From contig JAFWDU010000022.1 of the NCBI GenBank assembly GCA_017516005.1, positions 23,137 to 87,136 on the forward strand: 64,000 nt of DNA. Direction: 5' to 3'. The DNA is from Oscillospiraceae bacterium. GTDB taxonomy: Bacteria > Bacillota > Clostridia > Oscillospirales > Oscillospiraceae. The stretch's first letter is position 1; the number at the start of each line of letters is the position of its first letter. Under the pieces are notes generated by a model. That model searched no databases, had not been told where the DNA came from, and was given only the letters and a program-made list of their open reading frames with translations. The translations under genes and the position numbers were made by a program. Below, piece by piece: positions 25,843 to 34,892 of this stretch.

Positions 25843-28083
25843 ATGGTTACCATTCGCCACGAAGCGGTATTTTATCAGAACGGCAGGTTTGTTTCCGCAG
25901 GTGAAGGCATTGCAGCAGGGCTGCGCCCGGAAAACGGAAAAACCGGCACTATGACATATGGGATTCTGCAGAATCACAACACAAGCGGAACCATGGATAC
26001 GTTGAAGCTGCGCTTTGACGCCATGGCATCCCATGACATCACGTATGTGGGCATCATCCAGACCGCCCGCGCATCCGGAATGAAGGAGTTTCCCCTTCCC
26101 TACGTGCTGACAAACTGCCACAACTCCCTCTGTGCGGTGGGCGGCACCATCAATGAGGACGATCATGTGTTCGGACTGAGCGCCGCCAAAAAATACGGCG
26201 GTGAGTTTGTTCCGGCGCATCAGAGCGTAATCCACAGCTATATGCGGGAAATGTATGCCGGCGGCGGCCGTATGATTCTCGGATCCGACTCCCATACCCG
26301 CTACGGCGCCTACGGTACCATGGGCATCGGAGAAGGCGGCCCGGAACTGGTCAAGCAGCTTCTGAACAAGACCTATGACATTGCCTATCCCAGAGTGGTT
26401 GCAATCTATCTCACAGGCGCACCCCGTCCCGGTGTCGGGCCGCAGGATGTCGCACTCGCCCTCATCGGTGCAACATTCTCTGCCGGGATTGTCAAAAACT
26501 CCGTCATGGAATTCTTCGGTCCCGGTGTGGGCAGCATGTCCATTGACTACCGTTCCGGCATTGATGCCATGACAACGGAAACCAGCTGTCTGAGTTCCAT
26601 CTGGCAGACAGATGAAACCGTACGCAAAGCCCTTGCAGCTCACGGACGGGCAGATGCATTCCAGTCTCTCTCCCCTGCAGACGGAGCATATTATGACGAT
26701 CTGATTGAGGTCAATCTGTCGGAAGTGGAATGCATGATCGCGCTCCCCTTCCATCCCAGCAACACCTACACCATTCATGAATTCAACGAGAATCTGGAAG
26801 ATATTCTGCGCAGCGTGGACCAGGCGACGCCCGGCGCTCTGGGACTGAGCTCACAGCCGGAAAGCCTGACCGCAAAAATCCGCAACGGCCGCTTCTATGC
26901 CGACCAGGGCGTCATTGCCGGCTGTTCCGGCGGCACGTATCAGAACATGATGCTCACCGCCTCGATTCTGAACGGCACGCCTGTGGGATCCGACCGGTTC
27001 TGGCTTTCCATCTACCCCACCAGCCAGCCTGTCATGATGGAACTGGCGCTCAACGGTGCCCTCGGCAAGATGATGGCCAGCGGGTGCTCTATCCGCAGTT
27101 CCTTCTGCGGACCCTGCTTTGGTGCAGGTGATGTGCCGGCAAACGGCGGCTTCTCCATCCGTCACTCCACCCGCAACTTCCCGAACCGGGAAGGCAGCAA
27201 GCCTTCCGACGGACAGTGCGCCTATGTTGCTCTGATGGATGCCCGTTCCATTGCAGCTTCCGCGCTTCAGGGCGGTGTCATCACTGCGGCGACGGATCTG
27301 GAGCAGATCCCCGCAGATCCCAGCTACATGGAATACCATTTCAATCGCTCTGCTTATGACGCAAGAGTCTATTTCGGTGTCGGCAAGCCGGACCCGAAAC
27401 AGGAACTGATTCTCGGTCCGAACATCGCAGACTGGCCGGAGCAGATCCCGCTCCCGGAAAACCTGATGCTTACCGTTGCCAGTGCCATCTATGACGCAGT
27501 TACCACAACCGATGAACTGATCCCATCCGGAGAGACTTCCTCCTACCGTTCCAATCCGATCAAGCTCTCCGAGTTCGCGCTCAGCCGGAAAGATCCGCAG
27601 TACGTGCCCAGAGCGAAAGAAATCCAGGCAATTGAGCTTCTGCGGCGCAAAGACCCGGAGAATCCCACCGTTGCAGCTGCTCTCGACGGAGCAGATCCTG
27701 CCTCCACCGGACTGGGAAGCTGCATTATGGCCATCCGTCCCGGAGACGGCTCGGCCAGAGAGCAGGCAGCCTCCTGCCAGCGTGTGCTGGGCGGCTGTGC
27801 CAATCTCTGCGAAGACTATGCCACCAAGCGCTATCGCAGCAATGTAATCAACTGGGGCATGCTCCCCTTCACCGTCACGGATATCGCCTCTTTCGGTATT
27901 GCGCCCGGCGACCGCCTCTGGATTCCCGGCGTCCGCAGTGCACTTCTTTCAGGGGAAGATCATGTGGATGGAACCCTGATTCAGGGAGAAAAGCGGACTC
28001 CAATCTGTCTGAAGCTGGAAAAGCTCTCCGCGGAAGACCGCGAGATTATTCTGAAAGGATGCCTCATCAACTACTACGCCTGA
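25843..28083 (+). CDS. Aconitase-superfamily hydratase, YbhJ type
   Basis: A 746-residue protein matching the aconitase-related hydratase family that includes E. coli YbhJ (about 750 residues). GSDSHT at residues 147-152, followed by YGTMGIGEGG, is the aconitase substrate/cluster region. CSGGTY near 364 and SFCGPC near 422 supply the likely [4Fe-4S] cysteines. A swivel domain (GVRSALLSGEDHVDG) closes the protein. The reaction is presumably a dehydration/hydration of a hydroxy acid; the substrate is unknown. The start is the ATG at 25843 with a strong ribosome site; the longer upstream frame is noise. Monocistronic. Confidence 0.85.
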   Translation: MVTIRHEAVFYQNGRFVSAGEGIAAGLRPENGKTGTMTYGILQNHNTSGTMDTLKLRFDAMASHDITYVGIIQTARASGMKEFPLPYVLTNCHNSLCAVGGTINEDDHVFGLSAAKKYGGEFVPAHQSVIHSYMREMYAGGGRMILGSDSHTRYGAYGTMGIGEGGPELVKQLLNKTYDIAYPRVVAIYLTGAPRPGVGPQDVALALIGATFSAGIVKNSVMEFFGPGVGSMSIDYRSGIDAMTTETSCLSSIWQTDETVRKALAAHGRADAFQSLSPADGAYYDDLIEVNLSEVECMIALPFHPSNTYTIHEFNENLEDILRSVDQATPGALGLSSQPESLTAKIRNGRFYADQGVIAGCSGGTYQNMMLTASILNGTPVGSDRFWLSIYPTSQPVMMELALNGALGKMMASGCSIRSSFCGPCFGAGDVPANGGFSIRHSTRNFPNREGSKPSDGQCAYVALMDARSIAASALQGGVITAATDLEQIPADPSYMEYHFNRSAYDARVYFGVGKPDPKQELILGPNIADWPEQIPLPENLMLTVASAIYDAVTTTDELIPSGETSSYRSNPIKLSEFALSRKDPQYVPRAKEIQAIELLRRKDPENPTVAAALDGADPASTGLGSCIMAIRPGDGSAREQAASCQRVLGGCANLCEDYATKRYRSNVINWGMLPFTVTDIASFGIAPGDRLWIPGVRSALLSGEDHVDGTLIQGEKRTPICLKLEKLSAEDREIILKGCLINYYA

Positions 28084-28124
28084 TTTTTCTGTCCTGCAAC
28101 GCATAGAAGGGACAAATAATAACA

Positions 28125-28164
28125 GTAAAAAAACTCGAGACTGGAACGTCCAGTCTCGAGTTTT
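28125..28164. terminator. Bidirectional terminator between hydratase and tRNA-Arg
   Basis: An 11-bp perfect stem (CTCGAGACTGG / CCAGTCTCGAG, 28134-28144 and 28150-28160) is flanked by seven or more A on the left and four T on the right, serving both the hydratase (+) and the tRNA (-). Confidence 0.92.
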
Positions 28165-28185
28165 GGCTGTTTTTCAGCCTATTTA

Positions 28186-28261
28186 TGGCGCGCCGGAAGG
28201 GACTCGAACCCCCAACCGTCGGAACCGGAATCCGAAGCTCTATCCATTGAGCCACCGGCGC
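28186..28261 (-). tRNA. tRNA-Arg (anticodon CCG)
   Basis: Read on the minus strand, 76 nt fold into a full cloverleaf: acceptor GCGCCGG/CCGGCGC, D-stem GCTC/GAGC, anticodon stem TCGGA/TCCGA around loop TTCCGGT (anticodon CCG), and a T-arm with loop TTCGAGT. G73 and an encoded CCA end the gene. It reads CGG codons. Confidence 0.96.
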
Positions 28262-28342
28262 CTATCACAGCAAGCATTGTAGCAAAGGAACCCTAAAAAA
28301 TCAAGTGGGTTTGCGCCTTAATCTTTATTCATCGGTTTTTCC

Positions 28343-28371
28343 TTGCAGGATTCCCAGAATCATGTTACACT
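28343..28371 (+). promoter_or_regulatory. Promoter that predicts a leaderless mRNA
   Basis: TTGCAG (28343-28348) and TACACT (28366-28371) are 17 bp apart. The start would fall at about 28378, the A of the next ATG, and no ribosome-binding sequence precedes that ATG. Confidence 0.5.
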
Positions 28372-28377
28372 GTCGCC

Positions 28378-29769
28378 ATGAAGAAAGAACGTGCTGCTTA
28401 CTCAGTAAGCCGAAAAAGTCCGCTGCTGTGGCTTGCACTGCTTCTGATGCTCTGCTCGGTGGCAATCCGCATCCTGGCCTTCCGCGTCTGCACGGAAATA
28501 CCAGGCCAGTCGGTGCTTCTGGTGGTTGTCCTCCCGGTTCTGGCGTGCATCTGGTACATTGGAAGTCTTCTGATCAGCGGCCCGGCGCGGTTTTACCGCA
28601 CGGCTGTTCCTGCGCTTCTGGTTCTCTTTTTCTGCGCACTGGTATTCGGGGAAAATCAGCGAATCTGGATGCTGGCTGTCTGGGCCTGCACGGTTGCAGC
28701 CGCTGTCTCCTATCTCGGCACTGCATCCGGTCAGCAGATCCTTCGCTGGTTGATGATTCCTCTCATTGCAGTTGAGATTCTCCTTCTCTGGCCTGCATCA
28801 GGAGATCTTCTGTACAAAGCATCCGCCGCAGCCATGATCCTTCCTCTTGCGATTGTCTCTCTGGCAATCCGTACACAGCCTCGGGACGGCAGCTATCATG
28901 CCCGCTGGGGCGACCGCCCGGACGGGCGGCTGGTGCGGACACTTCCTCCCATCAGCAAGGTCGCACCTTATATCATGGTCAACCGGAATGATGCATGCAA
29001 TCTGATGGCACATACCGTGGAGATCTCCGAACTGGATCAGTATGTGCACCGCAAACGGAAGGAAGGCCTGAAGGACTTCGGAATTATGCATGTCATCCTT
29101 GCCGCTTATGCCAGAACGGTCTGTGAATATCCCGCCATCAACCGTTTCCTCTCCGGACAGAAAGTCTACTCCAGAGACCGCCGCCTGGAAGTCATTATGG
29201 CAATCAAAAAAGAAATGACTGTTGAGGCGCCTGATACCATGATCTCTGTGGAACTGGATGCAGGCGATACGGCTGAAGATGTCTACCGCAAGTTCAACAA
29301 AGAAGTGGAAGCGGTCAAAAACACCTCCGAACTGGATTCCGGTTTTGACAATCTGGCGGCAGTCATCAATTACATTCCGGGCCTGTTCCTGAAATTCACT
29401 GTCTGGCTTCTGAAAACACTGGACTACTTTGGCATGCTTCCCAGCTGGCTGCTCCGTCTGTCTCCTTTCCATGGAAGCATTATCATTACGTCCATGGGTT
29501 CTCTTGGTATTCCGCCGATTTTCCATCATCTTTATAATTTTGGTAATCTGCCGATCTTTGTTGCATTCGGAAGGAAATACCGGAAGAATGACATCAAAGT
29601 GGATGGAACGATCCTGCCAAATAAATACATGGATCTGTGCTTCAACTGCGATGAGCGCATCTGCGATGGTTTCTACTATGCAACAGCACTGAAATACATG
29701 CTCAATCTCCTTGCACGGCCGGATCAGCTGGATCAGCCGCCCAAGCGTATCATCCCTGATATTCCATAA
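28378..29769 (+). CDS. Membrane protein with E2/CAT-like acyltransferase domain
   Basis: A 463-residue protein. About five hydrophobic segments occupy residues 15-165. From about 195 on there is a domain like the catalytic domain of 2-oxoacid dehydrogenase E2 or chloramphenicol acetyltransferase (KVAPYIMVNRNDA, FGIMHVILAAYART, YPAINRFLSGQKVY, IITSMGSLGI). The C-terminal catalytic HxxxDG motif is replaced by ERICDG at about 426-431, so the catalytic His is missing and the usual chemistry is doubtful. Members in Clostridia are uncharacterised. Monocistronic, with a terminator after it. Confidence 0.75.
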   Translation: MKKERAAYSVSRKSPLLWLALLLMLCSVAIRILAFRVCTEIPGQSVLLVVVLPVLACIWYIGSLLISGPARFYRTAVPALLVLFFCALVFGENQRIWMLAVWACTVAAAVSYLGTASGQQILRWLMIPLIAVEILLLWPASGDLLYKASAAAMILPLAIVSLAIRTQPRDGSYHARWGDRPDGRLVRTLPPISKVAPYIMVNRNDACNLMAHTVEISELDQYVHRKRKEGLKDFGIMHVILAAYARTVCEYPAINRFLSGQKVYSRDRRLEVIMAIKKEMTVEAPDTMISVELDAGDTAEDVYRKFNKEVEAVKNTSELDSGFDNLAAVINYIPGLFLKFTVWLLKTLDYFGMLPSWLLRLSPFHGSIIITSMGSLGIPPIFHHLYNFGNLPIFVAFGRKYRKNDIKVDGTILPNKYMDLCFNCDERICDGFYYATALKYMLNLLARPDQLDQPPKRIIPDIP

Positions 29770-29773
29770 AGAC

Positions 29774-29812
29774 ATTCCGCCGGATACAGTCGCGTCCGGC
29801 GGAATCTTTTTT
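29774..29812 (+). terminator. Terminator after the membrane acyltransferase-like gene
   Basis: A perfect 11-bp stem (ATTCCGCCGGA / TCCGGCGGAAT) is followed by six T, starting 5 bp past the stop codon. Confidence 0.95.
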
Positions 29813-29986
29813 CCTTATCCGAATTCCAGACTCAAAGCGTCCGTTTCGAAAAGAGTTACTCCTCCCTTTGCCGGTTACTGTCCCGTTATACGGACAGATG
29901 CCATGATATTCTGTGATCAGAAAGAGAAACAGGACATGCGAGGCCGCACAGGCTTTTATGGCTTATGCGGCAGAAAGGAGCTTGAA

Positions 29987-30124
29987 ATGGACTATTCAAT
30001 TGTATGGGTACGCGGGCATGTTGAAGTTTATGACTGGGCTGGCCGTTTCTGTTTTTCCGCAGATTCGGAGCGGGAAGCGCGGGAAGATCTGGAGGATCTG
30101 ATCTCAGAGCACATGGAATTCTGA
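29987..30124 (+). CDS. Small conserved-looking hypothetical protein (45 aa)
   Basis: A 45-residue frame with an ideal ribosome site (AAAGGAG at 29974-29980) before the ATG. It begins MDYSIVWVRGHVEVYD and ends in an acidic helix (EREAREDLEDLISEHMEF). The beta-strand then helix pattern, with GHVEVYD and FCFSADSE, looks like a folded mini-protein rather than chance; similar small proteins are, as I recall, widespread in gut Clostridia, but I cannot confirm this here. Function unknown. Confidence 0.6.
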   Translation: MDYSIVWVRGHVEVYDWAGRFCFSADSEREAREDLEDLISEHMEF

Positions 30125-30234
30125 TAACCGCTTGACGCGCCGCTGCTGAAATCGGGATCATTTATGTTTTTTCCTCTCAGCGCGGAAAACGAGGATGCTT
30201 CTATGCAAATCCCGCCATCTGTTGGATGAGAAAA

Positions 30235-30279
30235 GGTGTGTTTTCCAAGCCTTATGACTTGGAAAACACACCTCTCTTT
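30235..30279. terminator. Bidirectional terminator after solute-binding protein 1
   Basis: A perfect 15-bp stem (30235-30249 with 30258-30272) has a T-rich tail on the plus side and TTTTCTC on the minus side, between the small gene and solute-binding protein 1. Confidence 0.9.
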
Positions 30280-30317
30280 TTGTTTCTTTTCCGTTTTAAA
30301 CCGTACGATTAGCGATA

Positions 30318-31967
30318 TTACTGTTCTGCTCTCCAGGCATCTACCTGACGCTGAACCTCCGCAATATAATCATCCGCGCCAGCCTTCTTCAGCTCTGAGA
30401 TATAGCTGTTGTAGAGCTCTTCGGTATAGAAGCCGCCGGAAATCTGCTTGTTGTAGATATCATTGACCGCAGACAGTCCGGTTACGAGGTCTTCAAAACC
30501 TGCGTAGACAAAGCTGAAGGTTGAATACTCGGAAACAGGTGCTGCATCGTTGACAGCCTGAGACTTTTCACGGAAATCAGCACCGTTGCCATCCCAGGGC
30601 AGAACCAGGAACTGGTTGCCGACGATGAAGTCACGGTTGTGGTAGGTTGCCTTGGACATGTCGTCCGGATAGCAGGCTTCGCCGTTCTTCTCAACCCAGT
30701 CTTCACCCTCAATGCCCCAGGCCATCAGGTTGTTGAAATAGGGATCTGTATACATGAAGTTCAGAATCAGGGCTGCCTTCTCAGGATATTCGCAGGTACT
30801 GGGCATGACCCAGCCGAACCGCCGCAGGCTTCCGCCGGAAACAAAGCCTTCCTTCGGCATGACCGCAACCACATCAAATCCCAGGTTTGCCTTCTTTGTT
30901 GCTTCAACGCCATACTCAGACTGCGCCAGGTAGGATGCCACAACGCCTGCGCTCAGGAGTTCATCAGGAAGTGCCTCGGTGAAAATGGCGTCCGGGTAGA
31001 TGTAACCCTTTTCTTTCCATTCTGCCGCGCGCTTGTACATACCAACCGCGTATTCCCATTCCGGAAGCAGAACGACCTTATCGTCTTCTGTATGCGTCAG
31101 CGCCAGATTATCCAGGTTCTCTGCAAGCTTTCCATCGGACCAATTGTCATAATCGCCGGTGTAGAAACCGCCCTGGCCGACAATGCCGTTTGTCGGATAG
31201 ACACCGGAATCACCTTCCTTGATGGCGACAAGGATCTTTTCCATATCGGACCAGCTCTTGCAGTTCTCTGCGGCCTCAACCATATTTACCTGCTCAAGAA
31301 TGTCCTTTCGGAAAATAAAATACGGATTGCTGGAAAGTATACGCATGGTGGGTACGCCATAGATTCCGCCCTCATAAGTGACGGCGCCCATATAGCGATC
31401 CATCAGTTCCATAAGCTCCGGTGCATACTCATTCAGATAATCGCCGATTTCCATGAGCATGCTATCGGTGTACCAGTTCAGGAAGTTGCCGTCACGGCCG
31501 GGGTACATCATAGCAAGGTCAACATGCTGGCCGGAATAAACGTCCATGCTGACGTTTGTGGGATAGCTGCCGTATTGGCCCCAGCGCAGTTCCACGTTGA
31601 TGCCATAGGGCTCCAGATATTCATTCATGGCATCCTGAATCTTATCCGCATAGTCTGCATTCTTGCCGGAATCATCCAGAATATAGAACACCAGTGTTTC
31701 GACATCATACTCCCAGTCATCTCCCAGGCGGGCTTTGATGGGATCTGTCTCTTCCGTGGCAGGCTGCTCATCATCCTGCTTGTCCTCCGTCTTTGCCGGA
31801 GCGGTATCCGTCTTCGCCGGAGCCGTGTCCGTGCTTGCCGGAGCTGCATCAGTCTTGGCAGGCTCATCTGTCTTGGCCGGGGTCTCCGTCTTGGCGCAGG
31901 CCGCGAACAACCCGAGGCAAAGGACAATTGCCAGTACCAAAGCTAACAACGCCTTAATTTTTTTCAT
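30318..31967 (-). CDS. Solute-binding lipoprotein 1 of an ABC sugar transporter
   Basis: A 549-residue extracellular solute-binding protein. A lipoprotein signal peptide (KALLALVLAIVLCLGLFAAC, lipid-modified Cys at about 24) is followed by a low-complexity linker of PAKTD-like repeats (about 26-75). The binding domain has LVFYILDDSGKNADYADKIQ and GGIYGVPTMRILSSNPYFIFR, as in LplA-type (CUT1-like) oligosaccharide-binding proteins. It is strikingly similar to solute-binding protein 3. No permease or ATPase gene is in the window. It has its own promoter and operator, and a terminator behind it. Confidence 0.85.
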   Translation of the reverse strand: MKKIKALLALVLAIVLCLGLFAACAKTETPAKTDEPAKTDAAPASTDTAPAKTDTAPAKTEDKQDDEQPATEETDPIKARLGDDWEYDVETLVFYILDDSGKNADYADKIQDAMNEYLEPYGINVELRWGQYGSYPTNVSMDVYSGQHVDLAMMYPGRDGNFLNWYTDSMLMEIGDYLNEYAPELMELMDRYMGAVTYEGGIYGVPTMRILSSNPYFIFRKDILEQVNMVEAAENCKSWSDMEKILVAIKEGDSGVYPTNGIVGQGGFYTGDYDNWSDGKLAENLDNLALTHTEDDKVVLLPEWEYAVGMYKRAAEWKEKGYIYPDAIFTEALPDELLSAGVVASYLAQSEYGVEATKKANLGFDVVAVMPKEGFVSGGSLRRFGWVMPSTCEYPEKAALILNFMYTDPYFNNLMAWGIEGEDWVEKNGEACYPDDMSKATYHNRDFIVGNQFLVLPWDGNGADFREKSQAVNDAAPVSEYSTFSFVYAGFEDLVTGLSAVNDIYNKQISGGFYTEELYNSYISELKKAGADDYIAEVQRQVDAWRAEQ

Positions 31968-31994
31968 CTCAATTTCTCCTTTTCTTTACACTAT

Positions 31995-32010
31995 GTCCAA
32001 AATGTTGGAC
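31995..32010 (-). promoter_or_regulatory. 16-bp palindromic operator candidate (copy 1)
   Basis: GTCCAA-N4-TTGGAC is a perfect dyad located 11 bp downstream of the -10 box of solute-binding protein 1, overlapping the expected early transcribed region. The same dyad at the same distance occurs at 43246-43261. A repressor bound there would block initiation. Confidence 0.75.
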
Positions 32011-32021
32011 TTGATATTAAG

Positions 32022-32050
32022 AAAATACACCAGATTAATCTGTTTGTCAA
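32022..32050 (-). promoter_or_regulatory. SigA promoter of solute-binding protein 1
   Basis: Minus-strand TTGACA (32045-32050), 17-bp spacer, TATTTT (32022-32027). The -10 box, the following ATATCAA and the dyad are nearly the same as in the promoter of solute-binding protein 3. Confidence 0.8.
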
Positions 32051-32430
32051 CGCTTCGGTTCGATTATTATTTGTTTTGTTAATATTCTACAATTGCAAAT
32101 CTTAAAAATGAACATATTGACCAATTATTTATCCTGTGTGCCATTTCAAATAATTCTCTGGCAGGGCATTTTCCTTTTCGATGTCAAGAATCTGTTTCAT
32201 AGCTGCCTGATTGCAACAGCATACAATCGCCGGTGATGCGGTTGATCTGTACGTTCAGGCCAGACATGTCCGGCTCCTTCACACAGCTGCCGGAAGGCTC
32301 CTGGAACCTCTGCAGATTGCATGGCCTGTATCAGAATTTGAGAAGGAACCCGGGCGCGGAGCGTACCGTAACGCACCATCCGTGTTCCCATCTGCCGCAG
32401 CCGGGCAGCTGCTGTTCTCTGACGAAGCTC
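32051..32430. other. Non-coding region, possibly with a decayed gene
   Basis: Between P6 beta and the promoter of solute-binding protein 1. Its left third is A/T-rich. The stretch 32190-32425 has gene-like composition, and the minus strand gives broken frames (one open for about 75 codons, then stops) with no recognisable domain. It may be the eroded end of a gene formerly in the operon, but I cannot name it. Confidence 0.35.
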
Positions 32431-32871
32431 TCAGACCATCAAAAGACGTCGATGATTTACGTGAGGTCCCATTTCCGGCGCGAAGCGCTGTCCATCAGCG
32501 TCCGGATCCAGGTTCTGCCGTTCAGGGGGCAAATAGGAGGAGGAATAAGTGAATCCGATGGTAACATCGTGATAACCCTGGCTCAGGCCTCCGGGCTTGC
32601 GGATCTTGATAATGGCGGGTTCCAGAACCTGCCAGTGAATCCGTCCCTGATACTTCATCTCCTCATATCGATAGTCATGACCGCCCACGCACCAGATCAC
32701 ATCTTCCTTCTCAAAGCGTTCTCCATCCACGATTACGGTACCCGGACGCAACTGAGAAAGATAAATACCGCGGTAATAGGTAGTACGGACCTTGAACTGG
32801 AATCCAACGACCTGTCCATTTTCTGTCAGGTTGCGAAAACCTCTGTACTGAATGATTTCCTTATCAAGCAT
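32431..32871 (-). CDS. P6 beta: C-glycoside deglycosidase beta-subunit family protein
   Basis: A 146-residue beta protein with YRGFRNLTENGQVVGFQFKVRTTYYRG, VIVDGERFEKEDVIW, RKPGGLSQGYHDVTIGF and a RRLLMV end like P1 beta. It begins 12 bp after P6 alpha, the tightest of the alpha-first gaps, and is the last gene of the leftward island. No clear terminator follows. Confidence 0.74.
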   Translation of the reverse strand: MLDKEIIQYRGFRNLTENGQVVGFQFKVRTTYYRGIYLSQLRPGTVIVDGERFEKEDVIWCVGGHDYRYEEMKYQGRIHWQVLEPAIIKIRKPGGLSQGYHDVTIGFTYSSSYLPPERQNLDPDADGQRFAPEMGPHVNHRRLLMV

Positions 32872-32883
32872 GACACAACCTCC

Positions 32884-33756
32884 TTACGCGCCGAGAATGC
32901 GCTTCATCATGATGTGCTGACGGCGGAGCTGCTCGCCCACGTTGTATCCCACATCATATTTGTCAGCACCTTCATATTCGGAAAGCAGATAGCCATCCCA
33001 ATTGTGCTCAATCATCAGCTGTAGCACTTCCGGATACGGGATTGTAGTCTCCTGGAAGTCCTCCGACATGTGATTGAACTTCGCATGACAGCAGTAAATA
33101 TACGGAAGCAGCGGGACGATATCTTCCGGCTTGGTCTCCACCGCACCGGGCATGCGGAACGCAGCGCCTTCCCAGTTGTTCCGGAAGACACCGAAATCCA
33201 CATTGATTCCGAAGTATTTGGTACCGGTTTTCTCAATGAATTCCACATAGTCATCAACCATTTTGGACTTCAGAGCGGTCGGAAGATGAATTTCCGGGCA
33301 CATGCGCACGTTGCAGTCTTCCGCCAGGGGCAGCGCCATCCGAATGAATTCACGCCAGTTTTCGACCGGTGTGTTGGTGCGGTCAATCACGCCCAGTTTT
33401 GTACGCATAACGGTAAACCCGAGCCGATGCGCCAAGCGGATGTCCTCCGCGAGCTGCTCATAAGCCTCTTCGCTGGTCTGATGACGTCCTTCATACATGC
33501 GCGAATCCACCCAGTGACCGTACTCAACGGGGACGATTTCATAACGATCAAGCAGTTCAAACCAGTAATCCACCCATTCGTCTGTTGGATGCGGATAATT
33601 GTCGATATGCGTATTTGCCAGGATCTCCAATCCGTGGGCACCCATATCAGAGATATCTTCAAAGCAGTCCTCCAGTGTTTTGGAGATGCCGTATTCCGCA
33701 GAGTAGCTGTAGAGCGCCACGCCGCGTTTTGGTCCCTTTCTTGTTTCCTGATACAT
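32884..33756 (-). CDS. P6 alpha: C-glycoside deglycosidase alpha-like TIM-barrel protein
   Basis: A 290-residue short-form alpha, most similar to P5 alpha. It opens [18 protein letters not shown] and carries PEIHLPT, NVDFGVF, CCHAKF and SEYEGADK. The ATG at 33754-33756 matches family starts and follows AAGGAGACA; the frame stays open upstream without similarity. It is the only alpha-first pair inside the beta-first island, lying 73 bp after P7 alpha with a large hairpin between them. Confidence 0.74.
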   Translation of the reverse strand: MYQETRKGPKRGVALYSYSAEYGISKTLEDCFEDISDMGAHGLEILANTHIDNYPHPTDEWVDYWFELLDRYEIVPVEYGHWVDSRMYEGRHQTSEEAYEQLAEDIRLAHRLGFTVMRTKLGVIDRTNTPVENWREFIRMALPLAEDCNVRMCPEIHLPTALKSKMVDDYVEFIEKTGTKYFGINVDFGVFRNNWEGAAFRMPGAVETKPEDIVPLLPYIYCCHAKFNHMSEDFQETTIPYPEVLQLMIEHNWDGYLLSEYEGADKYDVGYNVGEQLRRQHIMMKRILGA

Positions 33757-33784
33757 GATTTTTGTCTCCTTATCCGTAATAGGA

Positions 33785-33820
33785 GCCATGGGCGCATCTC
33801 GAAGGAGAGGCGCCCATGGC
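33785..33820. repeat. Hairpin between P7 alpha and P6 alpha
   Basis: Perfect 11-bp arms (GCCATGGGCGC / GCGCCCATGGC) with a 14-nt loop. There is no T-run downstream on the minus strand, so it is more likely an mRNA-stabilising or attenuating stem inside the operon than a full terminator. Confidence 0.7.
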
Positions 33821-33829
33821 TTTGCAGTA

Positions 33830-34879
33830 TTAGCCCTGAATGCCCAGGGTCTTGCGGTAGAAGTCAACATGCCGCTGAAGCACCGGCATGGTGGGATGAT
33901 CCGTGCGGCCTTCCCACTCGATGGAGATGTAGCCGTCGTAATCGGATTTCTTCAGAATATCCAGCACGCGGGAGGTATGGATGTTGGGGTCATCACCCTC
34001 TTCGTTCAGGCTGGTGAACTTGCCGTGGCAGTGGACCGTGTGAGGAACAATAATGGACTCAAAGTCCTCCCAGATGGTATCACGGGTATCACCTGCGAGA
34101 TCCGGATTGAAGAGCATCACGTGAATTGCGCCCTTCTGGAAATCCGTCAGGTCAAACTGTGCCATTGCCGCTTCCAGTTCCTCGTTGCTCATATCCTGAT
34201 GATCCTCAAAGAACTGGCAGACCTCTTCCGGCATACCGGCGCGGCTGGGAATACCCATGCGGCGGCGTGCCATCTGCTGAGCGATCTTCTGATCCGCTTC
34301 GGACATGTTCTTGGGACGGGCGCCGGTCATCATGCTGGATCCAAACATGCCGAAATCCGGCGTCCAGCCGATGTAGGGAGAATCCGCCTCTTCAATTGCC
34401 TTGTTGAAAGCCTCGGAGTTGGGCTCACGGGGCGTCATGGGGTTGTGCATCTCAATGCCGACCTTGACGCCGTACTTCTCTGCCCAGGGTGCCAGCTTCT
34501 TAAAAGCTTCCGGATACATGTTGTTCTGCTGACGCTGTGCCTTTGCGCCGATCTTGTATGCGTTCTTCACATCATTGATCGCATAGGCCAGCATGTCCTC
34601 CTCGGACAGATCCAGCAGGTCGGAGCGCTTGCCGCGGTCGGCCTGGCCGGAGTAAGCTGCGATCTCAAGTCCGTACTTTGCGCAGAGGTTCGCCACGTTG
34701 TAGAGTTCTTCATCCGTGGGCCAGGGATAATGGGTGCCGAAGGTCTGGGATGCGACGAACTCAACGCCGGTCACGCCCAGCTGTTTTGCTGCCTTCAGGC
34801 AGTCTTCCGTGGTCCAGCCGAAGTTAACCTGCTCTTTTGTCAGGCTATAGAGAGTCAGTCCAAGTTTAATATTTGCCAT
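33830..34879 (-). CDS. P7 alpha: divergent long-form TIM-barrel sugar isomerase-like protein
   Basis: A 349-residue xylose-isomerase-like barrel, the most divergent alpha. It begins [18 protein letters not shown]. Catalytic equivalents are EMHNP (replacing PEIH), TPDFGMF, HCHGKF and IEWEGRTDH, so every putative ligand is retained although the context differs. A Met/Arg/Gln-rich insertion of about 70 residues between the DF and CHGKF motifs ([10 protein letters not shown]...) is unique to it. Beta lies 13 bp upstream. It may be an isomerase or epimerase acting on the released sugar rather than a C-C lyase. Confidence 0.68.
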   Translation of the reverse strand: MANIKLGLTLYSLTKEQVNFGWTTEDCLKAAKQLGVTGVEFVASQTFGTHYPWPTDEELYNVANLCAKYGLEIAAYSGQADRGKRSDLLDLSEEDMLAYAINDVKNAYKIGAKAQRQQNNMYPEAFKKLAPWAEKYGVKVGIEMHNPMTPREPNSEAFNKAIEEADSPYIGWTPDFGMFGSSMMTGARPKNMSEADQKIAQQMARRRMGIPSRAGMPEEVCQFFEDHQDMSNEELEAAMAQFDLTDFQKGAIHVMLFNPDLAGDTRDTIWEDFESIIVPHTVHCHGKFTSLNEEGDDPNIHTSRVLDILKKSDYDGYISIEWEGRTDHPTMPVLQRHVDFYRKTLGIQG

Positions 34880-34892
34880 GATAAGATCCTCC

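Noticed and set aside
28186..28261. tRNA-Arg as an integration site for a genomic island
   Set aside because: No integrase, no duplicated 3' end of the tRNA and no boundary repeat were seen in the window.
31780..31910. Repeated DNA that could be taken for a small repeat array
   Set aside because: It encodes the PAKTD-rich linker of solute-binding protein 1 (and 43060-43135 that of protein 3), so it is protein low complexity, not CRISPR or a mobile element.
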